This document shows positions 35,606-47,900 of a stretch of DNA of 64,000 bases, piece by piece. Numbering within the stretch: the stretch's first letter is position 1; each line of letters opens with the position of its first letter. Both the position numbers and the translations under genes were made by a program. The stretch lies in assembly GCA_016648135.1 (NCBI GenBank), contig JADDOH010001574.1, positions 62,001 to 126,000 on the forward strand, in the 5' to 3' direction. Source of the stretch: Agrypnia vestita (lineage: Eukaryota > Arthropoda > Insecta > Trichoptera > Phryganeidae). The notes beneath the pieces were generated by a model, which was not told where the DNA came from, did no database searches, and was given only the letters and a program-made list of their open reading frames with translations.

Positions 35606-35625
35606 CTGAAAAGAAATAAAGATGG
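35606..35625 (-). promoter_or_regulatory. Possible TOP-type transcription start of RpL19
   Basis: The minus strand has an unbroken pyrimidine run tttcttttc (35616-35608) about 30 bases before the ATG. Ribosomal protein mRNAs usually start at a cytosine inside such a run. The implied 5' leader of about 30 bases is normal for this class. The exact start is inferred. Confidence 0.4.
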
Positions 35626-35639
35626 CCGGACCGGAAACA

Positions 35640-36400
35640 CATAAAATAAATTTCATTTTTATTTTTCTTAATGAATAACTGAATTTTTTACGGTTATTTA
35701 AAAACCAAAAATGTATACAATTAAACTTAAGTTTAATTTTAAAAAGAAAATATATACATATTTTGTTTTAAATTTAAATTTAAAAACTATTTTGACTTTA
35801 ATCATATAACGTAGGTACTTTAGTATGAAAAATGTAGAATAGTCAAAGGTAGTTAAAATACCTTTGAGGACAAACAAGTATTTTCCATCGAGATGGTTTC
35901 GGATTATATTGACTAATTTCCGAAGAAAACAGGATCTATATTTTAACTTTAATGATTTTACAACACATGATCTAATTGGCTTATGATTTAAATGATATAA
36001 CTCACTTCTTCGAACCAAACATCACAACAAATAAACGAGATAAAATCTTAAATTAATTTAAAACTTTTCTGCATTGTTCAAAAATACAAATTTTATGGAA
36101 ATATTAAATTGAACATTAATTTTTTCGCAATTCATATTATAACCGCACAAATTTAAATCTATTTCCAAAGAATTAAACTTCTTAAATAGGATTTTTTCTG
36201 TGTATTAAAAATATTAATGAATTCATTGTATATTTTTTTTGCATTATTAATTGTACGAAATATTAAACAGATTTTCTGTTACTATCCATTTTTGATGCAT
36301 ATGCAACTTTAGGAATCAGTAAAAAAAAATCGTCGGAATTATTAGCAGTATGCTGCAAGTTTTTAAACGTAGAAATACGCTGAAGCTTTACGAAGACATA
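35640..36400. other. Intergenic AT-rich DNA upstream of RpL19
   Basis: No gene recognised. A 106-codon minus frame (35698-36018) is of low complexity and rich in K, F, I and L, as expected from AT-rich DNA by chance. Confidence 0.5.
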
Positions 36401-36402
36401 AG

Positions 36403-36588
36403 AGTAGCTTGTTGGTCTTGTGGTTAGGAGTCTCACCTCGTGATCCAAAGGTCGCAGGTTCGAATCTCACTCCAGACAAGCAAGTTAGTCCTATTTTCAT
36501 AGCACAAGCGTTTAGCTTAATTTGAAAATAGTAAGAATATTGATGTAACACGAATTCCGTGTTCGCATCTCTATTTAAAAAAAAAAAA
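36403..36588 (+). mobile_element. tRNA-headed SINE, best-preserved copy
   Basis: The head gtagcttgttggtcttgtgg and the B box ggttcgaatctc lie 37 bases apart, as in a tRNA gene. The body ttgaaaatagtaagaatatt and a catctctattt end with a run of A follow. This copy has both promoter boxes and the full tail, so it serves as the reference for the family here. Confidence 0.9.
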
Positions 36589-36999
36589 TAACAGAAGGAA
36601 CATGAGTATTGTGTATAATATATTTATATCATTCAAGTCGCCGTGTGTATATGACAAGTGCGTATTGTGTTTATTGTTTGTTTGTATTGTACGATGATCT
36701 TAGTTGCTCCGCTAGAAGACAATTGCAGTTGCAATGGTGAGATTGGGCGCACAGAAATTTGACTCTGGTACGCGGCTCTCAACGGGGCTTCGTGCTGTCG
36801 TTTTCCTTAGACTGCCGACATAGGTGACCTTTTCAAAATCCTCAATATATGTCCTAGGCTACCTGTCTTTCTGTAATTCATCGGCGTGATGGTCCCGAAT
36901 TTCTTAGACATCTTTAAAACCCCTACTAGGACAAGGGGATGAAGATGATGATATCTTCTGGTTAGTTTTCTGGGATATTCTACCGTATACTAAGACATT

Positions 37000-37510
37000 T
37001 CTGGTGGACATTTCGGATCCCATCGCAGGTTCCATCATCAGGGTTGGTGTGTTGATGATATTATGGCGATAGTATTGGCTGGCAATACCGTACCAAAAAC
37101 AGATTGTGTATATGTTTTCAAGAGGATTTCAGTTTGAGACCATCATTTGTGTTGATGTGCACCGGATGCTTATAGATTTCGAGTGCCTCCTTGATAAGAC
37201 GTGCATGGCGACTCTTAGGCTTTCCTAAGATTTTCGGCTGGAGTGCAACGAATGGTCGGATCTGCGAAGGATCGAGACCACCTAGAAACGGATGGTATTT
37301 ATAGACTCGACTGCTAAGATTGCGAAAAGGTGTAGGTGGGATAAACAGCGTGCACAAATTTCCAAAGGGGTTGATGACACGAGCATGCAAACTTGGCCAT
37401 CCTGGAAAATCAGCGTTGGGTGAACACACACTGGATATCGACCAGCATCAATGGGTACTTTCATAGAATCTGTCCTATTGGTAATCGTATTGATTGAGTT
37501 CTTTTTGGCA
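37000..37510 (-). pseudogene. Penelope-like or related retroelement C-terminal relic
   Basis: The minus strand carries a segment reading RHARLIKEALEIYKHP, then a few residues on NTNDGLKL. The pattern R-x-x-KE-x-x-EI-x-KHP-x-x-x-N-x-x-DG closes the GIY-YIG region of Penelope-like elements. Downstream on the same strand is cctgatgatggaacctgcga followed by a cgaaatgtcc box, again like Penelope ends. The frame is not continuous and no reverse transcriptase is left. Confidence 0.5.
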
Positions 37511-38041
37511 GGAGTTCACATTATTGACATTGAGATGCGTACTTCATACAAAAATAGCTTTGATGATAATTACAATAAAGGCCATTATTAAGTGTAGACG
37601 TAAAAATATATTCTGTTACTGTTCTAACGACTTGAAACTACATGGCATAAGTGACAGTTCGTGACGTTTTGACACTGACAGTTTGGTGGGGATTCTACAG
37701 AAGTAGATAAGTAATAAGTATTCGTATGAAGCACTTTCGTGCCAAGTCGCGTCGAGTATGTACGCTAGGCATACAACGATTTTATTCGTCGTACGCGACT
37801 ACTACACACAAAGAACGTAGTACTCCCCGAGTTAGTTAATTTGTGTAATAAATACTTTTATATTACATTAGTGAAACGGTGTCGTGAAATTCAATATCAC
37901 CTATTCTATCTAGCTCTGTGATTTATCTTTAATCCGCCGTATTTTAATAAAACATCTCTGTTGTATTATGTGATCAACTGTAAACAGTTATTATTAAATA
38001 GAAAAAGTTTTTTTAAGAGTGAAAGTTCTAATTTTCTCGCA

Positions 38042-38829
38042 ATGCCAGCAACAATTTGCAACCCAGATCTCCAAAAAGAACGAGATAAATGTTCTTTTAA
38101 TCCAAAAGAATTAACTCATTTGTTAGATGGTGACGAAAAAAAGACGCAAGAAAGGAAAAAAACAGGTTTGTAAATTTTACTGATCGGTCCAACCAGCGAC
38201 CCTAGACCCGGTGATGGACCGTATTAGCACCTAGAAAACTCATTATATATGGCCGTGAACACTTGAGAAATATTGACTTAGTTAAATAAATGTATTGAAA
38301 ATAATTATTAACTAGAACTTTGACGTCATTTTTTGTTTAAAAAGTAATTAAATCCATTGGTATCTAATTATTACTTCGCTCTTTCGCTGGGGACTTCGGC
38401 AGCAAATAAATATTTAATTTCTTTCTGAATATTATTTACAATTCATTATATCATTAAAACATTATTTATTTCTATTAATCATAAAAAGTGTATTGTGTAA
38501 AAACTTATTAACCTGGAACTTATTCCTGAAATTATATTTAGTGATTTGCGTTAGTCTGAATATTATTCTCAATTTATTTTATCATTTATTCATTATTTAT
38601 TATTAATTTATCGTAAAAAGTGTATTGTGTTATGTGCTAACCCAATCTCCTTAATTTCAACACCATTTAACATGCAGCTATTAATATGTAATCTTCTACT
38701 TACGGAATTATTATCAAATCATTTATAATTACCATTGTGACAAACATATATTACCACATCTTAATTGTCAAGTTGACTTCCTTAACGGAACATATCAACT
38801 TTTAGGTAATTAATGAAATCATTAATCAA

Positions 38830-38921
<92 letters not shown>

Positions 38922-41900
38922 CAATTATATCTAATAAACCAGAGATCTACGCACAGTGGTCAGATTCACTCCGCCTGTGTTTTGTTCACTCCGGGAAGTT
39001 TATACCCTTCTCATGAAAATTGTGAAGTACTTATTGTTATATACCAAATTTTTCATTTCTGCCTGTACTTGTAAAGTGATAATACAAAATCTTCTACAAA
39101 AATCCTTCTTATGTTTACAAAATATTCATACTTTGTACTTTAATGTCACTCTAGGACCATCTATTAGGGTCATTAAAGACCTGTTGACGGTCTGTTAAAA
39201 AAAAAAATTGTTGCTCTGATAGTTTTGTGATGGATGTGCACTCATTAGAAAAGAAAGGGATGAAAAATCGGAGGGTGTACCTATAGATAAATATAAATAG
39301 TCAATAGTTAGTTATTCGAAATATATACAGTATAAAATACAAATTGTAATGTGTTTGTGGCAACTACATTAAAAACTATTTGAAATAAAGTAAATAAAAC
39401 TGTTCAGATTTTTTAAAGACACACTAATATTTATACTACGTACACAACTAAATATTATTCTCATCACAACACTAGTTTACTGTCTTATTTAATCCTGTTA
39501 ATGAGAGGCACTGCACTTCTTCAAATTTGAGTCAAAATCAAATTGCATGTGTAGTACAAAGTTTGGCCATCTATAAAAAATATTAATTCTATTGCATCAC
39601 AATCTAAATGCCATGTCAAATAATGATTAATATTAAATTCAATATAATTATTTACCTTTCAGTTTTAATTTTTATTTATAGTTTATATTTGCTTTAATGA
39701 ACAATGAGGGTACAATAATAATCAATTGTGCATCCTGGCATTGGCATCAATTTTTAAAATCATAGGGAAATATATAAAACTATAATATAAGGCTTTTGAT
39801 GCGGTGAATAAAGCTTGACTGATTTGGCTGATTGTTAACACAATCAGCAGTAATCGGAATAGTTGCTTACAGCCAGTGCACGCATAATCTTTTAAACAAC
39901 TATAACATTTTGAAAGTAAAATTAAATATTAGTATTATATTTTTATGTGTAATGTGTACAAAAAATATAAAACAGTGCATCATATACAGGTGTCTCGTAG
40001 TTAGCAGTAAAAGCTTTGGGGGAGCCTTTTTCATTCAATTTTGAACAGAAAATATTTGTTACTTTGGGTGAAATGTCAATAGTTAAGGAGATAATCGACA
40101 TCAACGTTGGCATTTTTTTTTCAATATTTCTGACCTACCTATTTCTTTTCTTTCTTCCGTGAAATATTGGAGTATCGTGAAAGTAACTTTAATAATATTA
40201 AATAAAAAAATAAAAAATTCATTCGCTTTGATACAAGTGAAATAAAAACCGTGCAGAAATTTGAAGCAGATTTGTAAAAGTAATTCTAGTGAGCTTTTCT
40301 AGCACAGTTTTCGTGTTAAATTTTATTAGCATTAGATACACATATTTATTTATTCTACATTAAAATTATTTTGATTTTTTATCTTTCATACATGGACACA
40401 AACACATACCTAATCTGAGCAACTGGGTGATCTTATATAACTTTATTATGTTCTTGGCTGAAGTAGGTTTCTATTTTATAAATAAATACGTATTATTTTC
40501 TCAGTATGACATCCTTGCTGATTCTTGTTTTCAAATTTGCGTGTTTCACTCATGATTTAATTTAAAATTATTATAATTGTAATATAATTCTTAGAAAAAA
40601 TATTTTGTTATAAAAAAAAGGGAAAAATGTTCATGTGAGCACCCACACATGAAAATAAAAACACACTTGTTTTTTAGTTCTACTTGTTTAAGTTTTGTGA
40701 GACGCGTTTTACCCGATGAAGATATTATCAACCTAACTATATATTTCACATTCAATAACTTGTATTTATATGAAAACTATTGAAAGCAACTGCTTTGCAT
40801 ATGCAGGGTGTCCGACGTCAAGCCGAAATCGGGCGATAAGCCAAGTCATAATATCAGAAAAATATTTTTAAAAAATCTACACCCTGTGACGGTCTTTTCA
40901 CTCCTGTTGCAACAAATCTTCATTTTTTTTATTACTATGTAATCCTGAATAATGCTTCTGTAAATTTTTGTCCAACATTCAAAGCCAACTGCCCCAGCTT
41001 GGAAGAAAATGTCACTTTTTGACCAAACCAAGTATTCAAAATCAATACTTTGCCCAGTTTTAACTGTTTTTATTTTTTTAAATATTTTTCTGATAACTAT
41101 TATGACTTGGCCTATCACCCGAATTCGGCTTGACGTCGAGATACGGGACACCTGTATATTATATCAATTTAAGAACTAAAGTAGGTTTTTGTTTTTTGGC
41201 ATGATTCTAAGAAACAATTTTATCGAAACACTAACAATATTTTAATGATAGAAGGAAGAGGATAGCTAAACCATTTGATAGAAATGAGGTAGAGACAGCA
41301 TTATTCATTAAAGAGTTAAGGTTGTTATTACGGTCATTAGACATATTTAACTGTAATTGGTTGCGGATATTTTATACGAACCATATGTTTTTCCGAGATT
41401 ACGACATTGATTCAACCCTTGAGAGACGTCGCAGTACAGTCCGCCGACGTAACTAGTACATATTGCACACTGGCGACCTCTGTTGTAGAAGAAGTGAACA
41501 CTCCACAACAAATTGCATATAATTTACGGCCACGAAAGCAGTAATCAGTCCACCCTCTACCTCCGTGGGTAAAGGTCGTCCTCCTGATGACGTTGAATAA
41601 GCATTCAACAAAATGTTGAGAATCATTTCTCGGAAAAACATACGGTTCGTATAAAATATCCGCAATCAGTTACAGTTAAGCATTATTCATGTTAATTATA
41701 TTTTTATTTTTAAGTTTTATTTTTCAATTATCTTCAAACCCTAATCAGTTTATTGGTGGTCTTTTATATATTAGATATATATTTGTTCTACACGCTAAAT
41801 GAACAGACAAAATAATTTGTAGAGATTTAATAGATATATCAGGTCCTTTATAGTCCATTTTGTATAGAAAAATTCAAACAATTTTTTTTATAGAAATTAT

Positions 41901-44900
41901 ATATTAAATTAATCTAAGTATTGGCCATTGTTGTCAATGTACTTTTGTCATTTTAATGGAAATTCATTGGTGCCTTTGCCATATGAACCTAGGGATGGAA
42001 AATGTTGAATTCTTTAAAAGTGTGTTTCACCACCTCATCATAGTTTTTTCCTTGTAAAAAGTTATCCAGATTGCGAAAAAATTGGAAATCGTTAGGTGCA
42101 AAGTCTGGCAAGTTGGGTGGGTGATGGAGAGTTTCAAGTCAAAGCTCCTGTGATTTTAAGACGGTCCGTTGTGAAGTGTGTGGACGGGCGTTGTTGTGGA
42201 GGAGTAGTAGACTAGAGCAATTGACATGTCTCGTTTGTTTGATAGCGAGCTTGTCCATCATCATTTTCAATTTTTGACAGTAGAAGGGCCGGTTGTTTTA
42301 AGTTGGATTAAAGTAAGCGTTCTTTTAAAGCATAGATTTTTACGTTCTCCACCAATCAGACGATCCGTTTTCGTAAAAATCTATGCTTTGATCGACCGCT
42401 TACTTTGATCGAACTTGAAACAACCGGGCCTAACTCTGCAGTAATTAATGTGCTAGATCTCAAGAAGTTGTAATGAATTAGACCCACCATGCAGTCACTA
42501 GCTGGTAGTCACACTGCGCTTACTTGCTTACTAATATCACATGTTATAATATCACGTGGTATATAATGGCGTTCTAGTGCCAACCATGATGTATGGAAGT
42601 GAAGCCTGGAAAGAGGAATGAAAGTAGATTGAATGCGGTGGAAATGCGGTCACTAAGACGTTTGTGTGGAAAATCTTGAGTGAAGAATGAACAAATTAGA
42701 AGTGAATGCAATGCTGGCTGTAGTGTGGTAGATAGAATAAAGAAAAGAGTGCTGAGATGGTTTGATCATGTGGAACGTATGAATGAGGAAAGGATGGTTA
42801 AGAAAAAATATATGAGGCGAGTGTTGAAGGCGACAGGAATAGAGGGCGTCCTGGGCGAAGGACCTGGCACGATCAGATACTACAAGTATTTGAGGATAGC
42901 CCTGTTAAAAGCCGCAACAACCGTAGAACTTGTATGAGAAGATGTATGAATGTGGCGTTCAATCCCCTCTGCCTACCCCTGCAGGGAAACGGCGTGATGG
43001 TTAGTTAGTTGTAATATAACAAATCACTGGTCACACTTGTTTACACTACAGATGATGTCGCCTTGTTATCGTCACGAACTTATTTGCTGACCCACCATTG
43101 TGTGAGGCCTTTTATAGATAAATTCCTCCGAAAGATTTGTTCTAGTGGTAATAAGAAGTCTGTAGTGCTCTAGGCTTTTCCGTGAAGTATTTTAGGGCGT
43201 CACGGAATCTCGTAGAATCTTCGAGATATAGAATACTAATACTAATATAATATACTCCTGACTGACTCTGTGTTGTGTGCGTAATTTTTTGGTTGCGATT
43301 GACTCTCCCTGCTTTGTGTGACTTTGTTTGCTTGTTATTATTATTGTTATTATATTAATTCTATGTAAGTATAATATTAGTAAAACTGTCACTAATTTCT
43401 TAAAGCTACTGGCTGTACGTTGTGTGCTGGCCATCTTACAAGTATAAATGTGTCCACATCTTCACATCCGAAATATATTTTTTTGCTATAAAAACATAAT
43501 TTATATCTATTCATTTGTGCTTCTAAAGAAATAGATTGAGATACTGATGCTTTAAATTGTTTTCTTATAAAAATTATAATCTTTATAACTGATAAAATGA
43601 TTGCATGTAGGCTTATTTTAATTGTAATTTATAATCTTAAAAAATATTGATTTTTTACGTAATAATACTTTACAAAACAGTAGATTAGCTCCTGCTTATT
43701 CATAAGTAGTATGATGATAAATGTAAATTCAAATTAGATGCGCCATTCTCATGTACATGGACTGCGCTTAGTTAATAATTAATAGCCAATAATTAACTGC
43801 AAAAATAAATGTATCTTAAATTTGATTCTTTGTAACAATACTATTACCGTGAATTTGAAATTAAATTAATCTAATTTTTTCTCCAATAATCTTTTGGTAT
43901 ATTTTTCCTTTACCTTGTAAATTTTTTTTTAACCACAATTGAATAAAGGATATATGACAAAGCATACATTATTCTCTTTACTGGTTTGTTAATTCCCAAG
44001 ACAATAGGCCTCACAGTCACTCGGACATAGCTGCAACATCAACGCTATATTTTTTACTCTTATCATCCTCTATAATTAATATAGCTTCTAGTAAATTCCT
44101 CACAGATATCAACACATTCTGAATTTACATAACCTAAAAAATATATTATTAAACTTTTTGTTTTGTTTCAACTTATTAATTAACTAACTAACCATCACGT
44201 GAGAGAGAATTGATGCTACTCTTACATCATCCACTTTCAAACATTTTAATATGCACGCTCTTAGATTGCTGAAGCTCTTAACAGGGTCATCCTCTAATAT
44301 TAGGTTAATCTGATCGTGCCTGGTCTTTCACAGACGCTTTCTGTTACTGCTGCCTTCAACACTTGCCTCACATACTTTCTTAACATTCCTCTCCTCTCTC
44401 ATGTGTTCCACATGACCAAACCATCTCAGCGATTTTTTTTAATTCTATCTATTACACTACGGCAAGCATTGTTTATTTATTTACATTTTGGACAAATCAA
44501 CAAAAGCAGTTAATGTTAATAAATAATATTCCTCGGCAATAAGCAACAAATGTTTTGAGAAGCGTGGTTAAATGCATAGTTGTACAGCTTATATGTATGT
44601 ATTTGCAGAGGAATACTTCCTGTCGGATCCTGCCTTTAGAGATTCCGTCCCTCCAGAGTATTTAAGTCACAAAGAAAAGTATGAAGAGGCCGTCAGAAAA
44701 GCTTGCCATGTTTTCAAGAAGATTCAGAATTTTCAAGATGGCCATGAGGGAGGTGGTATGCAGCAGTTTAGGTAAGAAAAAAAAATATTGAAAGTACTTA
44801 ATTCTTGTTCTTTTTTACATTTTTAAAATTTCACAAAAGATGCTATGGTTCATTGACCACATCATAATTTTATTGTAATGACATCACCTTTCATGACATT

Positions 44901-47900
44901 TAATATTTATGTATGTGAAGTTGGCAAGTGGCATTGGTAATAGTACTATATTTTAATGTAATAAAAACCTAAAATCATTTAGTTAAATGTGCTAAATTTT
45001 TTTAACAATAATATGAGATAGAATTAAGTATTATGTAACTTCTTAGCAAGAAGTGATTTATGAGACGATGCATTGGTTGAATAATTTTGTACAAGAATTC
45101 TTAATACAGTGCTTTCATACTCAATTATATGATAACTTGTATAGACTCAATTGCATTGAATATGAGTTTATATACAATTGGTCCACACTGATAGTGAATT
45201 TTGCATTGGTAGACAGAAACCCATTAGGTGGGTACGTAGAACCCAGACAATATACCGTATTTGCTCAGGTGTTTTGCACACCCTTATTTTTAAAGAATAT
45301 TAGGGATTCTATTTTTTACTTTGCATATTGTATGCATTTGATTTCTAGACTTTTGAGTTTTCTTGATTTTTTTTTTGGATACAAAAGATGATCAACTTAT
45401 TTTTTACCCAAAATTTGCACTTTTTTGATGGCTAATATGTACTTACATATACGAAAGATGAAAAAATAAGCAGCCAGCCCAGAAAACCATGTTCTCGTGG
45501 ATCTTGCAAGATTGGGATTGCATCATATCCAAAATAATTGTCGAAAGTTTTTAAAAAGCCGGTACTTCAAAAGCGAGCTTTATACCTACCGTGGCCCACT
45601 TCTCTGACCATGCTTCTGCCAGTACCCTCCCTCTACTAAAAAAATTGGCATATTTTATGCACTACTATTTTTAACTTATGAAAGTAGCGAAAATGGTGCA
45701 AAAATTATGCGAGCGAATACGATAAATGAATTAGAATTTCTTATTAGTAATTTAAATAATTCTGTTGGTGACTGATATCATTTGTATTTATATTTAAATA
45801 AATGATGTTACCGATTCATAATAACCATTTTATTTAATATTTCTTCAATCAATTCTGTTTAATGTGTTAATATTTTTTTATACGTAACAAAGCATTTTCA
45901 TAGTGATTGAAGAATGATAGTGAATTATAATGGCAAATACATATTCTTTGATTTAATTCTCTCTTCATATAACATGCAATAGATAGAAATTAAATAAATA
46001 GCTCAGTAATGACTGTACTGACCTTTGGAGCTAGCACCAACATCTACCATTTGAGTTATTATTTTATATGCGTATAAGAATATTTAGATCTGCCGAGTTT
46101 ATTCTAATATATCAGCATGTAGCAAAATAAAGTAGCATAATTGAAAGAGCTGTAATAACTCCTATTATTTACTTTAAAAATATTATTTAGACTAACAAAA
46201 TTTCAGGGCTGTTCTTGGTGGAATGCTTGGATCAGCTTTGTTGAAGGATGGATCACCGCTCACCCTGCATTACGTAATGTTCATACCTTCCATAATGGGT
46301 CAGGGGACTGTTACTCAACAGGCAGAATGGATATCTAAAGCTTGGAATTGTAACATCATCGGCACATACGCACAGGTGGGCATTTTCTATTGTATAAAGT
46401 CGATTGAAATTAAATTAAAATAATTATTCCAGCAGTTTGGATAATTAATTTTTAAAATTTATTTTAAAAAGAAAACGTTGTCTTCACAGTCGATATTTAA
46501 ATGAGCAATTTAACATACAATATCAATGGGCATGCCTGTAAAATTAAGCACATTAGGAAATTTCATAACATTTTTATATACTCTCACTTATATATCCTTT
46601 GTGTTTTTTTCATCTTGCCATGATAAATGTCAGGCGCTTGCAAAACCTTTTTAAAATAAAAAATATTCTGGAGGCGCTATATCTTTCTTGTTATTCCCCC
46701 AATAGACTGTAGTGTCATATTTTCTATAAGTACTTATATACGCTGATTTTTTTATGTTAGAATCTCACATCAAATTTTAACGTTATGTTCAAGCTTATTT
46801 GAAAATAGCTCTTTTTAAAGCCAGTACCATTACCATGATTTTTATTTCATTTTTAGGTTCTACACCTCTAAAGAAAAAATCCTTTATTTAAAATGTAATT
46901 ACCCCATTGAACTTCGTAACAAACTAGTACATATTAATAAGAGCTTAAGATATTGCGATATGTTATTTTCGTGTTTTGCTTAATTCCTTGGCGCAGGGGT
47001 AAGTATCCCCCCCTGTCGCGTGGCAGACTGGAGATCTATTCTCTACCAGGGAGATTTCTTATTATATTTAGGTACATTTTTCTGATTTGAAAAAAATATT
47101 CAATTTATATTAGAATGGTAAAAGCCCCTGAATATTTAATACGTTTTTTTATTATCCTGCAGACTATTTCCAGACGTCTCTTAATATATTATTCAAAGAG
47201 TACTTATAGCTGTATGTGTGTAATGTTCAGTCAGCAGACTCACACACAGTTATTGGAAATTCAATTGTATTTCATTTATGCAAACAAATGACATTCTTAC
47301 GTACACATTCATTATAATTGCGCTAGTTCACTTTTATGGATTCTCTTGGTCAGCTGCATATAGCATTGTCAATCAAGAGTCGAGACATGCCGTAAAGAAA
47401 AATTACAAAATAAAAAAATTTGTCATCTGGATGCAGAAATATTTTAACTTTTAGTCACGTCCAAGAGAATGATGAGAATAATTTGATGATTAAAATTTGT
47501 AATTGTGTACCTACTTGGCAAATTTTTCAATTTTTAGAATGCATTTAAATTAAATGTTAAGATGTTCATAAATTCAGTTAAGTAAATAGAATAATAATAT
47601 AAATTTCTTTGCCGGAGAGCCGAACTCTGGTCCCCCGCATGACAGGTGTGGATGCTTACCACTAAGTTACAACCATAAAGAATCAAACGAGATGTGATAA
47701 TAGGTGTTTACATTTACATAAAATCTCATTAGCTCTTAATTAATACCGGCTTGTTACAAAGTCAAAGGGAATAAATATATTTTTTTTACATACATTTATT
47801 TAGCGCTCCTATACTAACAAACATCATTTTAAATATTTTCTGTCCAGCATCGAGTCTTTTAATAATCGCCACCTTTGTTTCTATTGAGATGGCTTGTCTT

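Noticed and set aside
35698..36018. 106-codon minus-strand frame upstream of RpL19
   Set aside because: Low-complexity K/F/I/L composition and no recognisable family. A short ATG with a following gtgagt near 36000 was noted, but no second exon could be found.
40846..41151. 101-codon minus-strand frame
   Set aside because: It runs across the inverted-repeat MITE at 40804-41154, including both arms, so it is a by-product of the palindrome.
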